Source: JAZOXB01 sp040096185 (GTDB taxonomy: Bacteria > Bacillota > Clostridia > Oscillospirales > Oscillospiraceae). Taken from it: a stretch of 64,000 bases of DNA. The notes under the pieces are model-generated. The model was not told where the DNA came from, ran no database searches, and saw only the letters and a list, made by a program, of their open reading frames with translations. This document shows, one piece after another, positions 40,037-46,859 of this stretch; the stretch's first letter is position 1; the number at the start of each line of letters is the position of its first letter. The position numbers were made by a program, and so were the translations under genes. The DNA is taken from assembly GCF_040096185.1 (NCBI RefSeq), contig NZ_JBBMFF010000244.1, positions 62,001 to 126,000 on the forward strand. Reading direction: 5' to 3'.

Positions 40037-40285
40037 ATGAAACGCATGACAGCCGGTGATCTGCAAGCACTGGAATTGCTGATGCAGACCACACCCGGCT
40101 TTGAGCATTTTGACAGTGGCGCGGATGGCATTCTCCCTGAGTGCCGAAGCTGCCGCTTTCACCGTCCTCACTGGAAATATCAGTCCTGCGTGTTTGCGGA
40201 GTGTCCCTACTGCTGCAATCCCGTTTCTACACTCAAAAATCAAAGTGGCACATCTGATGCCGGAAAGGAAACCTGTCATGGATAA
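40037..40285 (+). CDS. small Cys-rich protein (ICE2)
   Basis: 82 residues from ATG 40037 (GGAAAGGAG upstream). The C-terminal half has CRSCRFHRPHWKYQSCVFAECPYC, a likely zinc site. I do not know a function. It overlaps the next gene by 8 bases, so the pair is probably translated together. An N-terminal extension in the same frame lacks a ribosome site. Confidence 0.65.
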   Translation: MKRMTAGDLQALELLMQTTPGFEHFDSGADGILPECRSCRFHRPHWKYQSCVFAECPYCCNPVSTLKNQSGTSDAGKETCHG

Positions 40286-41039
40286 CAAAATCGAAGTCTT
40301 CAAGAATGAACAGTTCGGTGAGGTGAGGACGATCCTCGACGGAGAAACACTTCTGTTCTGCGGCTCAGATGTTGCAAGAGCATTGGGGTATGCCAGACCC
40401 GGCAAGGCAATTATTGACCATTGCAAGGGTGTCCTAAAACGGGACACCCTTACGAGCGGCGGTACGCAGTCCCTTTCCTACATTACGGAGGGTGATGTTT
40501 ACAGGCTAATTGTCCATAGCAAACTCCCCTCGGCGGAAAGATTTGAACACTGGCTGTTCGATGAGGTTGTTCCCATGATCCGCAAGACCGGCTGCTACAT
40601 GACGGAATCCCTGCTGGACCGCATTCAGAAGGAACCGGCGGTCATCATAGAGCTTGCGCAGACCTTGCTCAAGGAAACGAATCGCGCCAATGCCCTTGAA
40701 GCGGAGCTGGGCATCGCAAGACCGAAAGCCGATTACTTTGACGCCTTCGTCAATCCAGATGATTGCACCAACATTCGCACCACGGCGAAGGAACTGAAAA
40801 TCCCGGAGCGCAAGTTCGTCAAATTCCTGCTTAACGAAGGGTATCTGTTCCGCTCTCCCTCCGGTCAGCTTCTTCCCTACAACAAGAAGAGCAACGAAGG
40901 ACTCTTCATCGTCCGGGATTTCGTGACCTTCCGCTATACCGGCTCTCAGACCTACTTCACCCCGAAGGGCAAGAACGTCATCCGCATCCGCTACTTTGGA
41001 ATCTGCGGCGTTGAAGTATCTACGGAAATGGCAGGGTGA
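40278..41039 (+). CDS. BRO-family antirepressor-like protein (ICE2)
   Basis: 253 residues from ATG 40278 (GGAAAGG upstream). The N-terminal BRO domain (VRTILDGETLLFCGSDVARALGYARPGKAIIDHC...LIVHSKLPSAERFEHWLFDEVVPMIRKTGCYM) is followed by a coiled segment. A KilA-C-type region ends the protein (FDAFVNPDDCTNIRTTAKELKIPERKFVKFLLNEGYLFR). Phage antirepressors with this build release lysogenic repressors, so in an ICE it may set the transfer switch. It has the full two-domain length. Confidence 0.88.
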   Translation: MDNKIEVFKNEQFGEVRTILDGETLLFCGSDVARALGYARPGKAIIDHCKGVLKRDTLTSGGTQSLSYITEGDVYRLIVHSKLPSAERFEHWLFDEVVPMIRKTGCYMTESLLDRIQKEPAVIIELAQTLLKETNRANALEAELGIARPKADYFDAFVNPDDCTNIRTTAKELKIPERKFVKFLLNEGYLFRSPSGQLLPYNKKSNEGLFIVRDFVTFRYTGSQTYFTPKGKNVIRIRYFGICGVEVSTEMAG

Positions 41040-41043
41040 TCAT

Positions 41044-41940
41044 GTGTCAGTCTATCGCGTCAATAAAACCCGTGACTTCACGGTCATGGGCAATACCCAC
41101 CTGAGAGATAAGAACCTCTCCCTCAAAGCAGTCGGTCTTCTCTCAAAGATGCTGTCCTTCAACGACGGCTGGCAGTTCTCCACCCGTGGTCTTGCGGCAC
41201 TCTGCAAGGAAGGTCCCGACGCCATACTTTCGGCACTCAAGGAGCTTGAGGAAAACGGCTACCTTGTCCGTCACCGTGGCAGAGATGATAAGGGCAGAAT
41301 GGTCAGCACGGAGTTCGACATCTATGAGATGCCGCAAGCCGGTTTGCCACACAGGGATAATCCACACAGGGAAAATCCCGATGTGGAGAATCCCGACGTG
41401 GAGAATCCCCATAGGGAAAATCCCGCACAAAGAAATACTATCCAAGTAATTACTCAAGAAAGAAATACTCTCTCAAAGAACTATCAATCCATCAATCTTG
41501 ATGGAATGGACAGGATGGATGAGCGAAGCGAGTATGAAGAGATTATCAAAGAGAATCTTGACTACAACATTCTCTGTCAGGATCCGAAGTTCGATAAAGA
41601 CCGCTTCCGGGAGATCATGGACATCATGCTGGATGCCGTCTGCTCTACCGCTCCGACCATCCGTATCAATGGCGAGGATATGCCGCAGCAAGTGGTTAAG
41701 TCCCGCTTTCTCAAGCTGAATAGCAGCCACATAGAGTACGTTCTGGAAGCAATGAACAAGAACCCGTCAGACATCCGTAATATCCGGGCGTACCTGTTGA
41801 CCGCTCTGTATAACGCCTCTCTGACGATAGACAATTACTACTCCGCGCTCGTCAATCATGATTTCTACGGGCAGGACAGATCGGCAGGGTCAAAGAAGCC
41901 GAAGACCTACGATTATAGCCTTTGTGAAGACACTCTTTAA
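41044..41940 (+). CDS. RepA-N-like / DUF6017 replication protein (ICE2)
   Basis: 298 residues from GTG 41044 with CAGGGTGAT upstream. The N-terminal winged HTH (LRDKNLSLKAVGLLSKMLSFNDGWQFSTRGLAALCKEGPDAILSALKELEENGYLVRH) precedes a pentapeptide-repeat linker (HRDNP, HRENP, DVENP...). The conserved C-terminal DUF6017 domain (DRFREIMDIMLDAVCSTAPTIRINGEDMP...SHIEYVLEAM) comes last. Such proteins are thought to start replication of the circular ICE. The 15-base DNA repeats in the linker could act as iterons. Confidence 0.82.
   Translation: MSVYRVNKTRDFTVMGNTHLRDKNLSLKAVGLLSKMLSFNDGWQFSTRGLAALCKEGPDAILSALKELEENGYLVRHRGRDDKGRMVSTEFDIYEMPQAGLPHRDNPHRENPDVENPDVENPHRENPAQRNTIQVITQERNTLSKNYQSINLDGMDRMDERSEYEEIIKENLDYNILCQDPKFDKDRFREIMDIMLDAVCSTAPTIRINGEDMPQQVVKSRFLKLNSSHIEYVLEAMNKNPSDIRNIRAYLLTALYNASLTIDNYYSALVNHDFYGQDRSAGSKKPKTYDYSLCEDTL
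41350..41424 (+). repeat. five 15-base repeats inside the RepA-like gene
   Basis: Five successive 15-base units encode HRDNP, HRENP, DVENP, DVENP and HRENP. GGGAAAATCC or GTGGAGAATCC recurs in each. They may only encode a flexible linker, or may be binding sites for the protein itself. Confidence 0.7.
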
Positions 41941-41983
41941 TGAATACTATCGTGAGCAATGCTCGGAAAGGAGGACAGTGTAA

Positions 41984-42019
41984 ATGAAAATCATCTATCG
42001 CCGGATTGTGCCGCCTTAG
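41984..42019 (+). CDS. possible 11-residue leader peptide before PcfB
   Basis: ATG 41984 with GAAAGGAGG upstream encodes MKIIYRRIVPP and stops at 42017-42019. The hairpin TGCCGCC-TTAGCTGA-GGCAGCA (about 42009-42029) overlaps the end. A translated leader plus hairpin ahead of the VirD4 operon suggests translational attenuation; no antibiotic-arrest motif beyond adjacent arginines is evident. Confidence 0.45.
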   Translation: MKIIYRRIVPP

Positions 42020-42068
42020 CTGAGGCAGCATTCCCTCAATCATTTCAAGGAAAGGAGGTATCACTGCA

Positions 42069-42560
42069 ATGCAGGATGAAGTCAACACCAAAGTTGTTGC
42101 AATCATGATCAAGGGCGGCAAAATCTCAGCCGAGGTGCTGAAAAAGGCACTGGACAAGTTCGTGCAGGAGATTGAGAAGGCGCAGAAACAGATGCAGCAG
42201 CCAAAAACCTATCGCGGTAAGCAGTCCATCAAGCATCTGATGAGTCAGAACGCCGCCATCTCCAACATCGAGGTGACGGATGGCAACATCAAGTCCTTTG
42301 AGCGGACTGCCAGCAAATACGGTCTGGACTTTGCGCTCAAGAAGGACGTTTCCGTAGAACCGCCCAGCTACCTTGTCTTCTTCAAAGGGCGGGACGTTGA
42401 TGTGATGACCGCCGCTTTCAAGGAGTTCTCCGCCAAGACTGTCAAGCAGAAGGAACAGCCGTCCATCCGGCACAAGCTGGATCAGGAGAAAGCCCAGAGC
42501 AAGGCGCAGCACAAGGAGAAGGTCAAGGCCAAGACCAAGGATCGGGGTGTGGAGCTGTGA
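42069..42560 (+). CDS. pcfB: PcfB (DUF3801) family protein (ICE2)
   Basis: 163 residues. MIKGGKISAEVLKKALDKFVQEIEKAQ and the alpha/beta core up to SVEPPSYLVFFKGRDVDVMTAAFKEFSAKTVK match PcfB/DUF3801, followed by a Lys-rich tail. In pCF10 PcfB helps dock the relaxosome to the VirD4 coupling protein PcfC. Here it immediately precedes, and overlaps by 4 bases, the VirD4 gene. Confidence 0.88.
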   Translation: MQDEVNTKVVAIMIKGGKISAEVLKKALDKFVQEIEKAQKQMQQPKTYRGKQSIKHLMSQNAAISNIEVTDGNIKSFERTASKYGLDFALKKDVSVEPPSYLVFFKGRDVDVMTAAFKEFSAKTVKQKEQPSIRHKLDQEKAQSKAQHKEKVKAKTKDRGVEL

Positions 42561-44326
42561 ACAAGCCCGATGTGAAGAAGCTCATTCTTCTGAACCTTCC
42601 GTATGTCTTCGCCTTCTACTTCGCGGATAAGATCGCCGCCGTGTTTCGTCTCGCCCCCGGCGCAGCGTTCATCGACAAGCTGACAAACGGCTTTGCCGTG
42701 TTCGGCTCTGCCTTTGCAAATCCGCTGCCCAGCTTTCATCCCGTCGATCTTCTCATCGGTCTGTCGGCTGGCGTACTGCTCAAGCTGGCGGTCTATGTCA
42801 AGGGCAAGAACCGCAAGAAGTTTCGGCAGGGCGAAGAATACGGATCTGCACGATGGGGTAAGCCGGAGGACATCAAGCCGTACATGGACCCGGAGTTCTC
42901 GAACAACGTCATTCTGACGCAGACGGAGTTCCTGACCATGAACAGCCGTCCAAAGCAGCCGAAATACGCCCGCAACAAGAACATCCTTGTCATCGGCGGT
43001 TCCGGCTCAGGCAAGACGCGCTTTTTTGTAAAACCAAATCTGATGCAGATGCACAGTTCATACGTTGTCACCGACCCGAAGGGTACGGTGCTGGTAGAGT
43101 GCGGCAAGATGCTCGAAAAGGGCGGCTATGTCATCAAGTCGCTGAACACCATCAATTTCCGGAAATCCATGCACTACAACCCTTTCAGCTACATCCGCAG
43201 CGAGAAGGACATCCTCAAGCTGGTCAATACGATCATCGTCAACACGAAGGGAGATGGCGATAAATCCGGCGAAGATTTTTGGGTGAAGGCGGAAAAGCTG
43301 TACTATACAGCCCTCATCGGTTACATCTGGTACGAGGCACCCGACCACGAGAAAAACTTTACTACCCTGCTCGAAATGATCAATGCCTCGGAAGCCAGAG
43401 AGGACGATGAGACCTTCAAGAACCCAGTGGATGTCATGTTCGATGAGCTGGAAGCCCGCGACCCTGACCACTTTGCGGTCAAGCAATACCGCAAATACAA
43501 GCTGGCGGCGGGCAAAACCGCTAAGTCGATTTTAATTTCCTGCGGTGCAAGGCTTGCGCCCTTCGACATCGCAGAGCTGCGGGAGCTGATGAGCTACGAT
43601 GAAATGGAGCTGGACACCATCGGAGACCGAAAGACGGCGCTGTTCGTCATCATTTCCGATACCGACGATACCTTCAATTTCGTTGTGGCAATCATGTATT
43701 CCCAGCTCTTCAACCTTCTCTGCGACAAAGCAGATGACGTTTACAACGGACGGCTTCCCGTCCATGTTCGCTGTCTGCTGGACGAGTTTGCGAACATCGG
43801 TCAAATCCCGAAGTTTGATAAGCTCATCGCAACCATCCGAAGCCGGGAAATCTCGGCGTCAATCATCTTGCAGTCCCAGTCTCAGCTCAAGACCATCTAC
43901 AAGGATGCGGCGGACACCATCACGGGCAACTGTGACTGCACACTTTTCCTCGGCGGAAAAGAAAAATCGACTCTCAAGGAAATCAGCGAGGTGCTGGGCA
44001 AGGAGACAATCGACCTTTACAACACCTCAGAAACCCGTTCCAACAACAACTCCTATGGTTTGAACTATCAGAAAACCGGCAAAGAACTGATGTCTCAGGA
44101 TGAGATCGCCGTCATGGACGGAGCCAAGTGTATTTTGCAGCTTCGAGGCGTGAGACCTTTTCTCAGTAACAAATACGACATTACGAAGCATCCAAAGTAC
44201 CGGCAGCTCTCCGACTACGACAAGCGGAACGCCTTTGACATCGAGAAGTACCGGCAGCACAAGCTGGTAGTCAAGCCCGATGACACATTCGACCTCTATG
44301 ATATGGGCGAGGTCGATGCAGATTAA
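42557..44326 (+). CDS. VirD4/TcpA-like coupling protein (ICE2)
   Basis: 589 residues from GTG 42557. Two N-terminal membrane segments (VKKLILLNLPYVFAFYFADKIAAVF; PVDLLIGLSAGVLLKLAVYV) are followed by Walker A VIGGSGSGKTRFF (about 147) and Walker B LPVHVRCLLDEFANIG. The RAD/VirD4 motif SQLKTIYKDAADTITGNCDCTLFLGGKE comes next. It would recruit the relaxase-DNA complex to the channel. The corresponding gene of ICE1 lies outside the window. Confidence 0.93.
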   Translation: MNKPDVKKLILLNLPYVFAFYFADKIAAVFRLAPGAAFIDKLTNGFAVFGSAFANPLPSFHPVDLLIGLSAGVLLKLAVYVKGKNRKKFRQGEEYGSARWGKPEDIKPYMDPEFSNNVILTQTEFLTMNSRPKQPKYARNKNILVIGGSGSGKTRFFVKPNLMQMHSSYVVTDPKGTVLVECGKMLEKGGYVIKSLNTINFRKSMHYNPFSYIRSEKDILKLVNTIIVNTKGDGDKSGEDFWVKAEKLYYTALIGYIWYEAPDHEKNFTTLLEMINASEAREDDETFKNPVDVMFDELEARDPDHFAVKQYRKYKLAAGKTAKSILISCGARLAPFDIAELRELMSYDEMELDTIGDRKTALFVIISDTDDTFNFVVAIMYSQLFNLLCDKADDVYNGRLPVHVRCLLDEFANIGQIPKFDKLIATIRSREISASIILQSQSQLKTIYKDAADTITGNCDCTLFLGGKEKSTLKEISEVLGKETIDLYNTSETRSNNNSYGLNYQKTGKELMSQDEIAVMDGAKCILQLRGVRPFLSNKYDITKHPKYRQLSDYDKRNAFDIEKYRQHKLVVKPDDTFDLYDMGEVDAD

Positions 44327-44408
44327 AGCCCCGTCGCTGCACTGCGCAGTGGGTAAAGCCTGATGGCTCAACCCAAAGCAGAACAGCGACGGGGCTTCTT
44401 TTTTTATG
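44326..44408 (+). terminator. terminator between virD4 and maff2
   Basis: AAGCCCCGTCGCTG and CAGCGACGGGGCTT arms enclose a loop that contains a second hairpin (CACTGCGCAGTG), then CTTTTTTT. Partial read-through here would reduce secretion genes relative to virD4. Confidence 0.85.
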
Positions 44409-44471
44409 CCCATTTTATGCCCATTTTCAAAAATACACAACCAATCTTTTTCAAATCAAGGAGGAAAATCT

Positions 44472-44687
44472 ATGGCTTTCATCAATCAGGCTGTCACGGT
44501 TCTTCAGACACTCGTTATTGCCCTCGGTGCAGGTCTCGCAGTGTGGGGTGTTGTCAACCTCATGGAAGGCTACGGCAACGACAACCCCGGCGCCAAGTCT
44601 CAGGGCATCAAGCAGCTCATGGCTGGCGGTGGTGTGGTGCTGATCGGCACGACCCTCATCCCTCTGCTCTCCGGTCTGTTCGGTTAA
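44472..44687 (+). CDS. Maff2 family protein, copy 1 (ICE2)
   Basis: 71 residues from ATG 44472 with AAGGAGG upstream. Two hydrophobic helices (AVTVLQTLVIALGAGLAVWGVVNLM and GGGVVLIGTTLIPLLSGLFG) flank EGYGNDNPGAKSQGIKQLMA. The size and topology suggest a VirB2-like pilin; that is inference. Copy 2 at 44782 encodes exactly the same protein. Confidence 0.9.
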   Translation: MAFINQAVTVLQTLVIALGAGLAVWGVVNLMEGYGNDNPGAKSQGIKQLMAGGGVVLIGTTLIPLLSGLFG

Positions 44688-44781
44688 TCCGGCAGCCGCG
44701 CAGAAGTAACCATCGGGGCGGGTGCTGGAAAAGGCACTCGCCCTTCACAATTCACCAACGATTTAAGGAGGAAATTCAAGT

Positions 44782-44997
44782 ATGGCATTTATCAATCAGG
44801 CAGTTACGGTTCTCCAGACGCTTGTTATCGCCCTCGGTGCGGGTCTTGCGGTGTGGGGTGTTGTCAACCTCATGGAAGGCTACGGCAACGACAACCCCGG
44901 CGCTAAGTCTCAGGGCATCAAGCAGCTCATGGCTGGCGGCGGTGTGGTGCTGATCGGCACGACCCTCATCCCCCTGCTCTCCGGTTTGTTCGGCTAA
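44782..44997 (+). CDS. Maff2 family protein, copy 2 (ICE2)
   Basis: 71 residues, identical in sequence to copy 1, but the DNA differs at roughly 16 third positions, mainly in the first third. The central part is identical in DNA as well. It has its own AAGGAGG. The two copies are spaced by 94 bases that include a short GGCGGGTGC...GCACTCGCCC-like hairpin. High dosage of a structural subunit would explain the duplication. Confidence 0.9.
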   Translation: MAFINQAVTVLQTLVIALGAGLAVWGVVNLMEGYGNDNPGAKSQGIKQLMAGGGVVLIGTTLIPLLSGLFG

Positions 44998-45036
44998 TCC
45001 ACGGCAAGCCCAGCTTAACCGAAGGGTGGTGAAATA

Positions 45037-45906
45037 TTGGGCAGCATTTTAGAAAAGATCGAACAAGCTCTCAAGGATATGCTGATCGGATGGATCGAGA
45101 GCAACCTGACCAATATGTTCTCCGATGTCAACGAGAAGGTAGGAACGATTGCCGCCGAAGTTGGGCAAACACCGTCCGGCTGGAACGGCGGCGTGTACCA
45201 GATGATCCGGGGACTATCCGAAAACGTGATAGTCCCCATCGCTGGTATCATCATCACCTTCGTTTTGTGCTACGAGCTGATTTCCATGATCACCGAGAAA
45301 AACAACCTTCACGACATGGACACTTGGATGTTCTTCAAGTGGTTTTTCAAGGCGGCTGTGGCGATCTACCTCGTGACGCATACGTTTGACATCGTGATGG
45401 CAGTATTCGACATCGGGCAGAACGTGGTTTCCGGTGCAGCCGGAGTAATCCACGGCAGCACGAGCATTGACATTGACGCGACGATTGCGCAGATGCGTAC
45501 CGGCATGGAGAACATGGGCGTCGGAGAACTGCTCGGACTGTCGATAGAAACGCTCCTGATCAGCCTGTGCCTTAAAATCATGGCGATCCTCATTACGGTC
45601 ATTCTCTACGGGCGCATGATTGAGATTTACTGCACCGTGAGCATTGCGCCTATTCCCATCGCAACCATGAGCAACCGCGAATGGGGCAGCATCGGCACGA
45701 ACTATCTGAAAGGCTTGTTCGCTCTGGCATTTCAGGGCTTTCTCATCATGGTCTGCGTCGGCATCTATGCGGTGCTGATCAACGGCATGATTATTGCAGA
45801 CAACATTCACTCGGCTCTGTTCTCTGTGGCGGCGTACACGGTCATTCTGTGTTTCTCGCTGTTCAAGACCGGAAGCCTCGCAAAATCCATTTTCCATGCG
45901 CACTAA
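45037..45906 (+). CDS. VirB6/TrbL-like conjugation membrane protein (ICE2)
   Basis: 289 residues from TTG 45037 (GAAGGGTGG upstream). The same arrangement as ICE1's protein at 18421: an amphipathic N-terminus with SGWNGGVYQMIRGLSENVIVPIAGIIITFVLCYEL, then about five more membrane helices and the C-terminal LCFSLFKTGSLAKSIFHAH. It is probably the polytopic core of the transfer channel. Confidence 0.87.
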   Translation: MGSILEKIEQALKDMLIGWIESNLTNMFSDVNEKVGTIAAEVGQTPSGWNGGVYQMIRGLSENVIVPIAGIIITFVLCYELISMITEKNNLHDMDTWMFFKWFFKAAVAIYLVTHTFDIVMAVFDIGQNVVSGAAGVIHGSTSIDIDATIAQMRTGMENMGVGELLGLSIETLLISLCLKIMAILITVILYGRMIEIYCTVSIAPIPIATMSNREWGSIGTNYLKGLFALAFQGFLIMVCVGIYAVLINGMIIADNIHSALFSVAAYTVILCFSLFKTGSLAKSIFHAH

Positions 45907-45919
45907 GGAGGTCGGCAGC

Positions 45920-46510
45920 ATGAAGAAGTACAGCATCATCTACGCCGATCCCCCTTGGGCGTATCGGACTTACTCCAAGAAGGGACAGGGACGGTCGGCA
46001 GAAAGCCACTACCCGACAATGTGCATTGAGGACATCAAGGCGCTTCCGGTCGGTGAGCTTGCCGCGAAGGACTGCGCCCTGTTCCTTTGGATCACGTTCC
46101 CGTGCCTCTGTGAAGCACTCGAAGTGCTGGCGGCATGGGGCTTTTCCTATAAGACCGTGGCTTTTGTATGGGTGAAGCAAAACCGCAAGAACGATGATCT
46201 CTTCACCGGCATGGGGTATTGGACAAGGGCGAACGCCGAAATCTGCATCCTTGCTACGAAGGGACATCCGAAGCGTGTTGACGCCGGTGTGCGTCAGGTC
46301 ATCCTCAGCCATATCGAAGAGCATTCCAAAAAGCCGGATGAAGCGCGGGAGCGCATTGTCCGGCTCATGGGAGACCTTCCCCGTGTAGAGCTTTTTGCCC
46401 GTCAGTCTCCCGAAGGCTGGGACGTTTGGGGCAATGAGGTCGAATGCAGCATTACTCTCGGAAAGGAGGAAACAGTCAATGGCATTTGTTCCGGTCCCAA
46501 AGGATCTTAA
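45920..46510 (+). CDS. MT-A70 family adenine methyltransferase (ICE2)
   Basis: 196 residues from ATG 45920 (AAGGAGG upstream). DPPW in IIYADPPWAYRTY, then LFLWITFPCL, NAEICILATKG, LPRVELFARQ and WDVWGNEVE. It is slightly longer than the ICE1 enzyme, and its last 11 codons overlap the PrgI start. An orphan N6-adenine methyltransferase kept in the same place in both ICEs suggests a link to transfer, such as shielding DNA from restriction. Confidence 0.88.
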   Translation: MKKYSIIYADPPWAYRTYSKKGQGRSAESHYPTMCIEDIKALPVGELAAKDCALFLWITFPCLCEALEVLAAWGFSYKTVAFVWVKQNRKNDDLFTGMGYWTRANAEICILATKGHPKRVDAGVRQVILSHIEEHSKKPDEARERIVRLMGDLPRVELFARQSPEGWDVWGNEVECSITLGKEETVNGICSGPKGS

Positions 46511-46859
46511 CCGCGTCAAAACGAAGGTCATGTTCAACCTGACCAAGCGGCAGCTCATTTGTTTTTCCATCGCTGCGGCGGTCGGCGTCCCGATCTTCTT
46601 TCTGGCGAAGGCGCATCTCGACTTGTCTACGGCGGCAATGCTGATGGTGGTTATCATGCTCCCGTTTATCTTCTTCGCGCTTTACGAGAAGGACGGACAG
46701 CCCGCCGAAAAGTATCTGTACCACATCGTACAGTCCATGTTCATCCGCGACAAGGTTCGTCCCTATCGCACAAACAATCTCTACGCTGAGATTCAGCAGA
46801 AAATCAAAGAACAGGAGGAATTGCAGCTTGAACAACAGCACAGCAAAGGCAAAGCCTAA
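46479..46859 (+). CDS. PrgI family conjugation protein (ICE2)
   Basis: 126 residues from ATG 46479 with GAAAGGAGG upstream. VPVPKDLNRVKTKVMFNLTKRQLICF, then two close membrane helices and a polar C-terminus. The start overlaps the methyltransferase by 32 bases and the end overlaps VirB4 by 32 bases, so three genes are tightly coupled. Confidence 0.9.
   Translation: MAFVPVPKDLNRVKTKVMFNLTKRQLICFSIAAAVGVPIFFLAKAHLDLSTAAMLMVVIMLPFIFFALYEKDGQPAEKYLYHIVQSMFIRDKVRPYRTNNLYAEIQQKIKEQEELQLEQQHSKGKA

Noticed and set aside
40425..40451. GTGTCC...GGACAC palindrome inside the BRO antirepressor gene, like the phage operator
   Set aside because: The spacer differs (seven bases instead of four) and it encodes the conserved KGVLKRDTL stretch of the protein, so chance plus coding constraint explains it.
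41350..41424. CRISPR-like array
   Set aside because: The units are only 15 bases with no spacers and are in frame with the protein.
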